From: Dongia_B sp035539215
GTDB taxonomy: Bacteria > Pseudomonadota > Alphaproteobacteria > Dongiales > Dongiaceae
Direction: 5' to 3'
NCBI GenBank assembly: GCA_035539215.1
Contig: DATLIX010000080.1
Coordinates: forward strand, 79,377 to 143,376
DNA length: 64,000 bases
Shown: positions 34,754 to 43,659 of the stretch, piece by piece
Layout: every line of letters starts with the position of its first letter
Numbering within the stretch: the first letter of the stretch is position 1
Notes under the pieces: generated by a model
Told to the model about the DNA's origin: nothing
The model's input: only the letters and a program-made list of their open reading frames with translations
Databases searched by the model: none
Made by a program: the position numbers and the translations under genes

Positions 34754-34846
34754 GGCCGCGGATACCCGAAGAATGTGATCTCTGTGCTTAGCGCGAATCG
34801 ACCTTGGGCTCAATCATTGCCGGCGTCGATGGCCAAGGCGGCTGCT

Positions 34847-35380
34847 TCAGCGGGCGACCGGCCGCCACAGAAAGGCGCGCTGCTCATCCTTGAGACCGAG
34901 GGCGCGGTGCCGCTCGCGGATGGCGGCGAGGCCGGGCCCGAGATGGCCCATGTCGCGGAAGCCGAGGCGCCGGTAATAGGGCGCGTTCCAGGGAATCGTG
35001 CTGAAGGTGCTGAGGGTCAGGATGGGCAAGGATTGCGACCTTGCCCAGGATTCCACCGCATCGATCAGCCGCTGCGCCAGGCGATGGCCGGCATGTTCGG
35101 GCAGGACGTCGATTTCCTCGATATAGGCGGCGCCATCGATAATGGCGAATTGCACGAAGGCCACCGGGCATCCCGCCTCGTTGCCGGTTGCCGGCGTCAT
35201 CACCAGCACTTGCCCGGTTGCGATCGATGCGGCGACACTTGTCGGCGATCCTGCTCCGGCATGCGCCACCCAGTCGAAATCGGTGCCGCGAAAGCGCTGG
35301 GCCGCGGCCTGCTCCACGGCACGGATGATGCCGACCTCGTCGGCTCGCGCCGGGCGCAGGTGATAGGCGCCCTGGTTCAT
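34847..35380 (-). CDS. GNAT family N-acetyltransferase
   Basis: 177 residues. The Gcn5-like core is visible: YHLRPARADEVGIIRAVEQA at the start, AAYIEEIDVLPEHAGHRLAQ (strand 4 and the acetyl-CoA loop), RLIDAVESWARSQSLPILTL, and NAPYYRRLGFRDMG near the end. Substrate unknown. Its start codon overlaps the stop of the upstream membrane-protein gene by 4 bp (ATGA), so the pair is co-translated. Confidence 0.92.
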   Translation of the reverse strand: MNQGAYHLRPARADEVGIIRAVEQAAAQRFRGTDFDWVAHAGAGSPTSVAASIATGQVLVMTPATGNEAGCPVAFVQFAIIDGAAYIEEIDVLPEHAGHRLAQRLIDAVESWARSQSLPILTLSTFSTIPWNAPYYRRLGFRDMGHLGPGLAAIRERHRALGLKDEQRAFLWRPVAR

Positions 35381-35667
35381 CCCGCAGCAGGTCCGTGCGT
35401 CATGTCGTAATAGACGGCCACGGCAAAGACGATCTGCAGCACGATCCAGCTCGTCATGATCGGGACAAGACGCCGGCGCCGGAACTTCATGCAGGCCCAG
35501 ACGATGCAGGGCAGCACGCCGGGGAAAATGAAAAAGCCCGCGGCCTTGCCGAGCACGGCGGGCAAGCCGTTGACCGGATCGAAGCCGCCGCCTGCTGCGA
35601 GATGCAGGACGACGGCAATAATCACGGCGACGACAAGGATGATCAGCAGAGCCTGCTTGCGCGACAT
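35377..35667 (-). CDS. Small membrane protein of unknown function
   Basis: 96 residues with three hydrophobic helices: ALLIILVVAVIIAVVLHLAA; AGFFIFPGVLPCIVWACMKF; IMTSWIVLQIVFAVAVYYDM, and a basic loop RRRRLVP between the last two. I do not recognise the family. ATG 35667 is preferred (GAGCGG upstream); the frame runs to 35730 but adds a hydrophilic leader. It precedes the GNAT gene with overlapping stop and start. Confidence 0.7.
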   Translation of the reverse strand: MSRKQALLIILVVAVIIAVVLHLAAGGGFDPVNGLPAVLGKAAGFFIFPGVLPCIVWACMKFRRRRLVPIMTSWIVLQIVFAVAVYYDMTHGPAAG

Positions 35668-35680
35668 GTGATCGTGCCGC

Positions 35681-36130
35681 TCAGTGATGATGGGCTTCGT
35701 GGAGGATCTGGTCCTTGAGGCCCGTCTCATAGGCGGCGCCGGCCGGCGTCAGCACGCAGCCCAGCGGGAAATGCGACTGGATCAGGCCCTTGCGTTGCAA
35801 GGCCGCCCAGGCGGATTCATTGGCGAGGCCGGAGGCGTCCTGCGAGCGCACGATATAGCCGCCGAGATGGAAATGATCGCCATGCGGATGCGGCAGGCGG
35901 CTGATCATGGTGTGGCCTTCCTGTTCCGCCGGGCTGCCATAGCCTTCCATCTTCGCCAGTTCCTGGAACAGGGTCAGCGTCTTCAATTGCAGCGGGTTGA
36001 GCTTCAGCGGATTGATCTTCGGCGGCATCTGGTCGTGGCTCCTTGCAGTCCCGGCCGGCTCTGCCTGTTCGTTGCCGGCGAGGAAACGGGTGAGAAAATC
36101 ATCATCGGCGGGATCGTTGCTCTGGCTCAT
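35681..36130 (-). CDS. Conserved hypothetical protein with His-rich ends
   Basis: 149 residues. An acidic disordered N-terminus (SNDPADDDF) is followed by INPLKLNPLQLKTLTLFQEL, then a compact region with HPHGDHFHLGGYIVRSQDA and a winged-helix-like tail (AWAALQRKGLIQSHFPLGCV, LTPAGAAYETG) ending in HEAHHH. The histidines hint at metal binding and the tail at a small helix-turn-helix; neither is proved. The ribosome site is weak. It sits between yajQ and the small membrane protein on the same strand. Confidence 0.7.
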   Translation of the reverse strand: MSQSNDPADDDFLTRFLAGNEQAEPAGTARSHDQMPPKINPLKLNPLQLKTLTLFQELAKMEGYGSPAEQEGHTMISRLPHPHGDHFHLGGYIVRSQDASGLANESAWAALQRKGLIQSHFPLGCVLTPAGAAYETGLKDQILHEAHHH

Positions 36131-36167
36131 CTTGGTGACCCGGCCGGTGTCAAATCCAGCGTCAAAT

Positions 36168-36656
36168 CTAGTCGCGGAAATTGACGTATTGCAGCGGCTG
36201 CTCGATCTTCATGGCGCGGACGAAGGCGATGGCTTCCTGCAGATCATCCTTCTTCTTGCCGGTGACGCGCAATTCCTCGCCCTGGATCGAGACCTGGACC
36301 TTCAGCTTGCTGTCCTTGATCTCCTTGACGATCTTCTTGGCGAGCGTCTGGTCGATGCCCTGCTTGACGATCACTTCCTGGCGCTCGGAACCGCCGGTCG
36401 CGCGCTGCGAGTCCTTGAATTCCAGCGCCCCGGCATCGAGCTTGCGGCGGGTGATATAGACCTTCAGCAATTCCTGCATCTGCTTCAGTTTCAGCTCGTC
36501 ATCGGCATGGATGGTGATGACGGCCTCCTTGCGCTCGATGGTGCAATGCTTGGCGCCCTTGAAGTCGAAACGGGTGCCGATTTCGCGCACCGCGCCCTGG
36601 ACGGCATTCTCGACCTCGGCGAGATCGGTCTTCGAAACGATATCGAAGCTCGGCAT
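36168..36656 (-). CDS. yajQ: YajQ family nucleotide-binding protein
   Basis: 162 residues, the exact family length. MPSFDIVSKTDLAEVENAVQ, TRFDFKGAKHC, ITIHADDELKLKQMQELL and RVTGKKKDDLQEAIAF are near-invariant YajQ text. Family members bind nucleic acid or c-di-GMP and have been linked to virulence control. That is of interest here because several c-di-GMP proteins are encoded downstream. GAGGAG lies just before ATG 36656. Confidence 0.95.
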   Translation of the reverse strand: MPSFDIVSKTDLAEVENAVQGAVREIGTRFDFKGAKHCTIERKEAVITIHADDELKLKQMQELLKVYITRRKLDAGALEFKDSQRATGGSERQEVIVKQGIDQTLAKKIVKEIKDSKLKVQVSIQGEELRVTGKKKDDLQEAIAFVRAMKIEQPLQYVNFRD

Positions 36657-36791
36657 GGCGGTCTCCTCAATCTGCTGCCGGACAGCGGCCATGAAGGGGC
36701 GTCCGGCTGAGTCGGCGGCAATCTGCCATATTCGCGGCAAGCTGGCCAGATGAGTGGGTGCCTGGTGGTAAATAACTGAAACGAAACGGTT

Positions 36792-38180
36792 TCAGGGTTG
36801 GATCGCCGATCCGTCCGGGGTCGGGACGGGCCTCGTCGCGGCGGGCAAGGCGATCAGCCGCGGGATACGGTGATACCAGAGCGCCAGCGGCACAGCCCGC
36901 AGCACGAAGAAGCTCATCAGGGCGAACCACAGGCCCTGATTGCCGAACAGGGGGGCGGCGATCAGCTCGATTGCCGTGGCGGCGAGGGTGGCCATCAGCA
37001 TGCCGTTGCGCATGTCGCGGCCGCGCGTGGCGCCGATATAGATGCCGTCGAGCTGGAAGCAGCTGACGGCGATGATCGGTGCTGCCGCCACCCAGGGAAA
37101 GAAGCGCTGCGCCATGGCCAGCACCTCGGCGCTGCGGCTGAAAAGCGGCAGCAGATGCGGCCCGAGGGGCAGCAGGATGAGGCTCATCAGGATGGCGAGG
37201 CCGCCCGCCCAATAGGCCGAGAACCGGGTGGCGCGGCGCAGGCCGTGGATGTCGCGGGCGCCGATCGCCTGCCCGGTCAAGGTTTCCGCCGCCTGGGCGA
37301 AGCCGTCGAGACCCTGGGCGATCATCGCCACCATGCCGAAGAGGATGTGATTGGCGGCGAGGGTGACATCGCCGAAACGCGCCCCCAGCCGCACGAAGCA
37401 GGTGAAGACGAACATCAGCGCAAAGGTGCGGATGAAGATATCGCGATTGACCGCCATCACTTCGACCAGGCGCCGCGGCTCCAGCACCACCATCCAGCTC
37501 GGCCGTCGGCTCGGCAGGCGCCGCTGCAGCGACACGGCGACGGCCAGCCCCAGCAGGGCGGTCACCGTCTGGGCCAGCGCTGTGGCAATGGCGGCGCCGT
37601 CGACGCCCATGCGCAAAGCGAGGACGAACAGCATGCATAGCAGGATGTTGAGCAGGTTGAGGAAAAGCTGCAGCGCCATGGCGATGACGGTGTGCTGGGT
37701 GCCGAGCAGCCAGCCGAGGACGACATAGAGGAGGAGGTCGAAGGGCGCGCTGAACAGGCGGAAGGTGACATAGCGGCCGGCATAGTCGCTGACCAGCGGA
37801 CTCGGCCCGTAGAACATCATGCCGAGATGGTTGATCGGCACCATCAGCATCAGCAGGACCGCGCCGAAAAATGCGGCCAGGACCAAGCTGCGGCGGAACA
37901 CCGCCTGCAATTCGCCGTCATCGCCGGCGCCATAGGCCTGGGCGGTGAAGCCCGCCGTCCCCATGCGCAGGAAACTGAAGGCCCAGAGCACGAAGCCGCA
38001 GAGGCTGGCGCCGATGGCAACCCCGCCCAGCGCCCCGGCATCTCCGGTACGGCCGATGAAGGCCGTATCCACCAGGCCCGGCAGCACGGTGGTGAGATTG
38101 GCGCAAATGGCCGGCAGGGCAATCGCCAGGATACGGCGATGCATTTCCGCCGGCTGCGGAATCGGGTGTGTCGCGGTCAT
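36792..38180 (-). CDS. MATE family efflux transporter (DinF-like)
   Basis: 462 residues with 12 membrane helices. Opening LAIALPAICANLTTVLPGLVDTAFIG and GTAGFTAQAYGAGD are the MATE/DinF substrate-gate region, and GFAQAAETLTGQAIGARD is the equivalent in the second half. It should export cationic compounds with Na+ or H+ antiport. The frame to 38198 would start at TTG; ATG 38180 is preferred. No regulator is adjacent. Confidence 0.92.
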   Translation of the reverse strand: MTATHPIPQPAEMHRRILAIALPAICANLTTVLPGLVDTAFIGRTGDAGALGGVAIGASLCGFVLWAFSFLRMGTAGFTAQAYGAGDDGELQAVFRRSLVLAAFFGAVLLMLMVPINHLGMMFYGPSPLVSDYAGRYVTFRLFSAPFDLLLYVVLGWLLGTQHTVIAMALQLFLNLLNILLCMLFVLALRMGVDGAAIATALAQTVTALLGLAVAVSLQRRLPSRRPSWMVVLEPRRLVEVMAVNRDIFIRTFALMFVFTCFVRLGARFGDVTLAANHILFGMVAMIAQGLDGFAQAAETLTGQAIGARDIHGLRRATRFSAYWAGGLAILMSLILLPLGPHLLPLFSRSAEVLAMAQRFFPWVAAAPIIAVSCFQLDGIYIGATRGRDMRNGMLMATLAATAIELIAAPLFGNQGLWFALMSFFVLRAVPLALWYHRIPRLIALPAATRPVPTPDGSAIQP

Positions 38181-38344
38181 CGGTCTCGGTTCGGCCAAAA
38201 CGGGCAGTCACGGGCGACCGTCCCCAGGCGGCCCCCCCGTCGCGGCGGATCATAGGCAGGAGGACGCCCCGATCACAAGCGGTGACCGGCCGATTGCCGG
38301 CGTGTCGCCCGGGTGGCGCCAGTGTGGCGCGCCCTGCCAGCGCC

Positions 38345-38382
38345 GGTTACAGCGGTAACCAATAGCCGTGCCCGCTGTAACC
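38345..38382. promoter_or_regulatory. Nested inverted repeats upstream of the thioredoxin/CcdA genes
   Basis: GGTTACAGCGG (38345-38355) pairs perfectly with CCGCTGTAACC (38372-38382) over a 16-bp spacer. The same left arm also forms GGTTAC-AGCG-GTAACC (38345-38360). The motif therefore occurs as two and a half symmetric half-sites. It lies about 160 bp before the thioredoxin start and could be an operator or two alternative hairpins. The rest of the gap 38181-38542 shows no gene. Confidence 0.5.
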
Positions 38383-38542
38383 ATTTTGCACCGCGGCACG
38401 AATATCATGGCAACAGCCGCCAGCCTTGGTCGCGCCAGCCTTGGGCCCCGCCGAACCGGGTCCACTTGAAGCGAGGGTGGGGCGGCGCGAAGATAAACGG
38501 GGGCCGGCGGGCAAGCCGGCGCCGCCAGGGTAGGAGACGGGC

Positions 38543-39010
38543 ATGGCACGAAAGATTTCCAGAAATCTGGCTTGGATGGGGCTCGGCTTCGCGCTCGGCA
38601 TTGTCCCGACACTGTTCGACGGCACGGCAGCTTTGCGCTGGGCGGAGCTGATGCATGCCACCCTGGCCACCCCCGCGCTCGCCGCCGAACCGACCACCTT
38701 CACCGATTCGGCCTTCCAGGCGGCCCAGCAGGCCGGCAAGCCGATCCTCGTCCACGTCAATGCCAGTTGGTGCCCGACCTGCGCCCGGCAGCGGCCGATT
38801 CTCGACAAGCTGGAGCATTCGGCCGAACTCGGCGACCTCACCGTCTTCACGGTCGATTTCGACAGCCAGAAGGATGCGCTGCATGAATTCAACGTGCAGC
38901 AGCAGAGCACGCTGATCGTCTTCAACGGCAAGACGGAGAAAGGCCGCGCCACCGGCATCACCGATCCCGACGCAATCCGCAACCTGTTGCTGCAGGCCAA
39001 GCGGCCGTAA
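38543..39010 (+). CDS. Membrane-anchored or exported thioredoxin-like protein
   Basis: 155 residues. The N-terminal hydrophobic segment (NLAWMGLGFALGIVPTLF) acts as a signal or anchor. The thioredoxin fold carries WCPTC (residues 76-80) inside PILVHVNASWCPTCARQRP, and the cis-Pro region is probably QQSTLIVFNG, where Ser-Thr replaces the usual Thr-Pro, an atypical active-site loop. It faces the periplasm and probably receives electrons from the CcdA-like protein encoded 244 bp downstream. GGAGACGGGC precedes ATG 38543. Confidence 0.88.
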   Translation: MARKISRNLAWMGLGFALGIVPTLFDGTAALRWAELMHATLATPALAAEPTTFTDSAFQAAQQAGKPILVHVNASWCPTCARQRPILDKLEHSAELGDLTVFTVDFDSQKDALHEFNVQQQSTLIVFNGKTEKGRATGITDPDAIRNLLLQAKRP

Positions 39011-39035
39011 CCGCCCGGATCGCGCGCGTCCAGCG

Positions 39036-39208
39036 CCCCTCATCCCGCTTCGGGGGCGAGGGAGACCGGCGCGCTGGAAGCCTGACGGCCCGGAATAGCG
39101 GCAGATGACGAGCGAGTTCGCAGCGAGATACGCGCGTGATGAGAAGCCCCCGCCCGGATATCATGTCTCCCTCGTTCCGCATCGCGGCAAGAGCGCCGGG
39201 ATGAGGGG
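39036..39208. repeat. 173-bp inverted-repeat element between the thioredoxin and CcdA genes
   Basis: Outer arms CCCCTCATCCCG (39036-39047) and CGGGATGAGGGG (39197-39208) are perfect. A second perfect pair, CGAGGGAGAC (39057-39066) and GTCTCCCTCG (39165-39174), is nested inside. The layout is that of a non-coding palindromic or MITE-like intergenic element. It separates two genes that would otherwise form a tight operon. Confidence 0.6.
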
Positions 39209-39254
39209 ACGCATGGCAGGTGCGTCAAGATCGGCGCAGGTCCAAACGGGTTGA

Positions 39255-40037
39255 ATGACAGTGGCTGTGAATTTCGATCTCGCCGCGTATGGTTTCGGTC
39301 TGCTGGCCGGCATTCTGACCGTCCTTTCGCCCTGCGTTCTGCCCTTGCTGCCGATCGTGTTCGGCAGCGCGCTGGCGGCGCATCGTTTCGGTGCCGTCGC
39401 GCTGTCGCTTGGCCTGGCGCTCTCCTTCGTGGCGGTCGGTCTTTTCGTCGCCACGATCGGCTTCTCCCTGGGACTGGACGGTGAGCTGTTCCGCCGCATC
39501 GGGGCCCTTCTTCTGCTGATCTTCGGCCTGGCGATGCTGTTCCCCACCTGGCAGGCGCTCGCCGCCGTGGCTTTCGGTCACCTGCCCGGCAGGGCATTCG
39601 GCGACCGCCTGCAGCACCATCTGCAGGATTATCGGCCGGTCGGGGCCGCCGGCCAGCTGGTGCTCGGCCTGCTGCTCGGCGCGGTCTGGAGCCCCTGCGT
39701 GGGACCTACGCTCGGTGCCGCCGCCACCCTGGCGGCACAGCGCCAGAATCTGACGGCAGTCGCCGCCATGATGCTGGTGTTCGGACTCGGCGCCAGCCTG
39801 CCGCTGCTGGCGATCGGTCTCGCTGTCGGTCGCCTGCGTCGGGCGCGGCCCGGCGGTAAGGCGGGCCGCGACTGGCGCCGCTCGGCTCTATGGGCCGGCC
39901 GCATCGGCAAGTCCGTTCTCGGCTGCCTGCTCATCCTTGTCGCACTTCTTATTCTCAGCGGCCGCGACCGCCAGATCGAATCGCAACTGGTCGCCTGGTC
40001 GCCCGACTGGCTGACTGAATTGACGACGCGATATTGA
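39255..40037 (+). CDS. CcdA/DsbD-like transmembrane thiol-disulfide transporter
   Basis: 260 residues with six membrane helices. Both electron-transfer cysteines are present in the conserved settings LTVLSPCVLPLLPIV (helix 1) and GAVWSPCVGPTLGAA (helix 4). It carries reducing equivalents from cytoplasmic thioredoxin to the periplasm, here probably to the thioredoxin-like protein at 38543. That pairing is typical of cytochrome c maturation or periplasmic metal and oxidant repair. Confidence 0.92.
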   Translation: MTVAVNFDLAAYGFGLLAGILTVLSPCVLPLLPIVFGSALAAHRFGAVALSLGLALSFVAVGLFVATIGFSLGLDGELFRRIGALLLLIFGLAMLFPTWQALAAVAFGHLPGRAFGDRLQHHLQDYRPVGAAGQLVLGLLLGAVWSPCVGPTLGAAATLAAQRQNLTAVAAMMLVFGLGASLPLLAIGLAVGRLRRARPGGKAGRDWRRSALWAGRIGKSVLGCLLILVALLILSGRDRQIESQLVAWSPDWLTELTTRY

Positions 40038-40204
40038 CGAAGCCGAAGGCGGGCGGTCGGTTCGAGGCGCTAATCCGGGGCCGGCAAGCACGGAAACGGC
40101 GGGGCCTGCAATGGGAGACAAGCCCGGATTGATCGGCTAACATCCCGCCGATTTTCCGGCCGGCGATCAAGCCGGCTTTCACCATGATCAAAGCGAGGGT
40201 CATC

Positions 40205-41227
40205 GTGCAGATCGCAGCACCCTATCTGATGTTTCTCGGCAATGCGCCGGATCAACTGGCGGCGAAGACCGCCCAGGGCATTGTTCATTGGCGGCCGGAA
40301 TGGTGCGTCGGCCAGATGCGCCTCGAGGGCTGCCAGGCCGATCTCGGGCTGCCGGATATGGATCTCGATGCGGCGGTGAAGGCCGGCGTGAAGACGGTGA
40401 TCGTCGGCGTCGCCAATCGTGGCGGCGTGCTGTCGCCGGATTGGGTGGCGCTGCTGACGCAGGCGCTGGAACGGGGCCTTGATCTTGCCTCCGGCCTGCA
40501 TCAGCGCCTGGCCGACTATCCGCAATTGCGCGAGACCGCGGCGCGGCTGGGGCGGCAGCTGTTCGACGTGCGCCATCCGACCCAGCATTTCTCGGTCGCA
40601 ACCGGCGTCAAGCGCAGCGGCAAGCGCCTGCTCGCCGTCGGCACCGATTGTTCGGTCGGCAAGATGTATACGACGCTGGCTATCGAGAAGGAGATGAAGG
40701 CGCGGGGCCTGAAGGCCGATTTCCGCGCCACCGGCCAGACCGGCATCTTCATTGCCGGCTCCGGCGTCTCAATCGACGCGGTGGTGGCGGATTTCATCTC
40801 CGGCGCCGTCGAATGGCTGAGCCCGGCCAACGACCCCGATCATTGGGACCTGATCGAGGGGCAGGGCTCGTTGTTTCATGCCTCCTATGCCGGCGTCAGC
40901 CTCGGCCTGCTGCATGGCGCGCAGCCGGATGCGCTGGTGCTGTGCCATGAACCGACCCGGACACATATGCGCGGCCTGCCGACCTTCCCGCTGCCGGATC
41001 TCAGGATCTGCATGGAGGCCAATCTCAAGGCGGCCCGGCTCACCAATCCCTCCGTGCATTGTGTCGGCATCGCCATCAACACGGCAGCCCTTGACGAAGC
41101 GGCGGGGCTCGATCTCTTGCGCCATACCGAAGCCGAGTTCGGCCTGCCGACGGTGGATCCGGTGCGCAGCGGCGTCGGCGCCATCGTCGATTGCCTCGCC
41201 GGCAGCGCGGCCGGGGCGGCGGCATGA
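40205..41227 (+). CDS. dgcN: DUF1611 family N-acetyltransferase DgcN (D-glutamate catabolism)
   Basis: 340 residues. DUF1611 protein with a P-loop-like GTDCSVGKMYTTLAIEKEM, FRATGQTGIFIAGSG and IEGQGSLFHASYAGVSLGLL. In the described DgcN-DgcA pathway it acetylates D-glutamate and the partner racemises the N-acetyl product. GTG 40205 is preferred over ATG 40184, because GAGG sits 7-10 nt upstream and the product then starts QIAAPYLMFLG as homologues do. Its stop overlaps the dgcA start (ATGA). Confidence 0.88.
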   Translation: MQIAAPYLMFLGNAPDQLAAKTAQGIVHWRPEWCVGQMRLEGCQADLGLPDMDLDAAVKAGVKTVIVGVANRGGVLSPDWVALLTQALERGLDLASGLHQRLADYPQLRETAARLGRQLFDVRHPTQHFSVATGVKRSGKRLLAVGTDCSVGKMYTTLAIEKEMKARGLKADFRATGQTGIFIAGSGVSIDAVVADFISGAVEWLSPANDPDHWDLIEGQGSLFHASYAGVSLGLLHGAQPDALVLCHEPTRTHMRGLPTFPLPDLRICMEANLKAARLTNPSVHCVGIAINTAALDEAAGLDLLRHTEAEFGLPTVDPVRSGVGAIVDCLAGSAAGAAA

Positions 41228-42222
41228 GCCGCAAACTCACCATCCGGCATGAGAGCTGGCCGATCGCCGGCACCTTCACCATCTCGCGCGGCAGCAAGAC
41301 CTCGGCGGAAGTGGTCGTGGTGGAGATTGCCGAGGGCAAGGCCGCGGGACGCGAGATAATGGGGCATGGCGAATGCGTGCCCTATGCGCGCTATGGCGAA
41401 AGCATCGAGGGTGTCATTGCCGAGATCGAGCATCATCGCGTGGCGCTGGAAGACGGCGCCGGCCGCGAGGCGGTGCAGAAGCTGCTGAAGCCGGGCGCCG
41501 CCCGCAATGCGGTGGATTGTGCGCTCTGGGATCTCGAAGCAAAAGCGAGCGGCAAGCCGGTCTGGAAGCTCGCCGGCTTGAAGCAGCCGCGCGACCTGAT
41601 GACCGCCTATACCCTGAGCCTCGCCGCGCCGGAGGACATGGCCCTGGCGGCGGCGCAGAATCTGCATCGGCCGCTGTTGAAGCTGAAACTGAGCGGGCCG
41701 CAGGATCTCGATCGCGTGCGGGCGGTTAATGCCGCCGCGCCGCAATCCAAGCTGATCATCGACGCCAATGAAGGCTGGACGATCGACGACTATCGCAAGC
41801 TCGCCCCCAGGCTGCGCGAGCTCAATGTCATCCTGATCGAGCAGCCGCTGCCGGCCGGGGATGACGAGGCCTTGCGCGATGTCGAAAAGCCGATCCCGAT
41901 CTGCGCCGACGAGGCCTGCCATGACAGCACGACCCTGTCCGCCCTCGTGGGCAAATATCAGGCGGTCAATATCAAGCTCGACAAGACCGGTGGCCTGACG
42001 GAAGCGCTGAAGATGGCGAAGGAAGCCCAGGCGCAGGGTTTCCAGATCATGGTCGGCTGCATGGTGGCAACCTCGCTCGGTATGGCGCCGGCCTTCCTGA
42101 TCGGCCAGCAATCCGCGCTGGTCGACCTCGACGGGCCGCTGCTGCTGGCCAAGGACCGGCCACACGGCTTCCGCTTCGATGGCAGCTTCATGCATCCTTG
42201 CGACGCGGCGCTGTGGGGCTAG
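41224..42222 (+). CDS. dgcA: DgcA: N-acetyl-D-Glu racemase / dipeptide-epimerase-like enolase-superfamily enzyme
   Basis: 332 residues. Enolase-superfamily barrel of the muconate-lactonising group. The base Lys pair is in PLLKLKLSG, the metal ligands in IIDANEGW (Asp), LIEQPLP (Glu) and ICADEACH (Asp), and the opposite Lys in NIKLDKTGG. By itself it would be called an L-Ala-D/L-Glu epimerase; the 4-bp overlap with dgcN favours the DgcA role. ATG 41224. Confidence 0.9.
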   Translation: MSRKLTIRHESWPIAGTFTISRGSKTSAEVVVVEIAEGKAAGREIMGHGECVPYARYGESIEGVIAEIEHHRVALEDGAGREAVQKLLKPGAARNAVDCALWDLEAKASGKPVWKLAGLKQPRDLMTAYTLSLAAPEDMALAAAQNLHRPLLKLKLSGPQDLDRVRAVNAAAPQSKLIIDANEGWTIDDYRKLAPRLRELNVILIEQPLPAGDDEALRDVEKPIPICADEACHDSTTLSALVGKYQAVNIKLDKTGGLTEALKMAKEAQAQGFQIMVGCMVATSLGMAPAFLIGQQSALVDLDGPLLLAKDRPHGFRFDGSFMHPCDAALWG

Positions 42223-42313
42223 AGGCTTCACTTCTTTCTGGGTTCCCTCTCCAGAGAGGCGAGGGCGAAGGGAGCGAAGCAGCAAAAGATAAACAAAAAT
42301 CGGGCGGAAGATC

Positions 42314-43525
42314 ATGACGGCGGGTCAGGGGACAGCGGTGGCAGACACGAATGCGACGGCACCGGTCGGCATCTGGCCGGCGGTGATGGCGGGGCTGCTG
42401 ACGGCTTTCGTCGGCTATGCCAGTTCCTTCACCGTGGTGCTACAGGGCCTCAAAGGTGTGGGCGCTACGCCGGGCCAGGCGACATCGGGCCTGATCGCCG
42501 TCGGCACCGCCATGGGCCTTTGCGCCGTGGTGCTGGCCTGGCGCAAGCGCATGCCGATCAGCATCGCCTGGTCGACGCCGGGTGCTGCCTTGCTGGCCTC
42601 GACCGGTGTCGTCGAGGGCGGCTTCGAAGCGGCCTGCGGCGCCTTCATCGTTTCCAGCGTGCTCATCATCATCGCCGGCCTCTGGAAGCCTTTCGGCAAG
42701 GCGGTCGCCAGCATCCCGGCGGTGCTTGCCAATGCCATGCTGGCCGGCGTCCTCTTCACCCTTTGCGTGGCCCCCTTCCATGCCATCGCGCAGATGCCCA
42801 ATCTCGCTTTGCCTGTGGTGCTGGCCTGGGCGCTGGTCGCGCGCTGGAAGCGGCTCTATGCCGTGCCGGCGGCGGTCGTGGTCGCGGTGATCGCGCTGGT
42901 CGTCAACGGCATTCCCGATGTCAGCACCGGCGGTTCGCTCTGGCCGCATATGGAGCTGGTGCGGCCGAGCTTCAATTGGAACGCGATCGTCAGCATTGCT
43001 TTGCCGCTCTTCATCGTCACCATGGCTTCGCAGAACATTCCCGGCCTCGCCGTTTTGCGTGCCTTCGACTATCACCCGGAACCGGGACCGCTCTTCACCG
43101 CGACGGGTATCGCCTCGCTGCTCTCGGTGCCGTTCGGCGGCTATGCGGTTAATCTGGCAGCGATCACGGCGGCTTTGTGCGCGGCACCGGAGGCCCACCC
43201 CGATCCCCGCAAGCGTTATATCGCGGCGGTCGTTGCCGGTCTCGTCTATGTCGCTTTCGGCATCTTCGCCGGCTTCGCGGCAAGCTTTATCAGTGTATCG
43301 CCGCCGCTCCTGATCGAGGCGGTGGCGGGGCTGGCCCTGTTCGGCGCCTTCGGCTCGGCGCTGAGCGGCGCCCTGCAGAATCCGGCGGACCGCGAGGCGG
43401 CAGTGATCACCTTCATCGCCACGGCGTCCGGCATGTCGATCGGTGGCATCGGCGCGGCCTTCTGGGGCCTGGTCGCCGGCGGCTTCGTCATGGCGCTGCA
43501 TCGCTGGCGCAGGAAGGCGGCGTAG
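42314..43525 (+). CDS. benE: BenE family benzoate/H+ symporter
   Basis: 403 residues, 12 helices. GYASSFTVVLQGLKGVGATP, MPISIAWSTPGAALL, MASQNIPGLAVLRAFDY and VPFGGYAVNLAAITAALCA are the BenE signatures. Family members take up benzoate, but many copies transport unknown organic acids. It follows dgcN-dgcA by 91 bp on the same strand, so it may import a substrate for that pathway. No benzoate dioxygenase gene is in the window. Confidence 0.9.
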   Translation: MTAGQGTAVADTNATAPVGIWPAVMAGLLTAFVGYASSFTVVLQGLKGVGATPGQATSGLIAVGTAMGLCAVVLAWRKRMPISIAWSTPGAALLASTGVVEGGFEAACGAFIVSSVLIIIAGLWKPFGKAVASIPAVLANAMLAGVLFTLCVAPFHAIAQMPNLALPVVLAWALVARWKRLYAVPAAVVVAVIALVVNGIPDVSTGGSLWPHMELVRPSFNWNAIVSIALPLFIVTMASQNIPGLAVLRAFDYHPEPGPLFTATGIASLLSVPFGGYAVNLAAITAALCAAPEAHPDPRKRYIAAVVAGLVYVAFGIFAGFAASFISVSPPLLIEAVAGLALFGAFGSALSGALQNPADREAAVITFIATASGMSIGGIGAAFWGLVAGGFVMALHRWRRKAA

Positions 43526-43659
43526 GAACGAACCGGGTGACGTTGCACCACATCTGGAGCAAACGTCATAATTGATAAGGATTTGCCGGCTAAGCTGGCG
43601 CTGTGCGATTCGCGGAAGAGCGGATCGCGGCGCAGGACGGGAATAGGAAGCAGGAGTAG

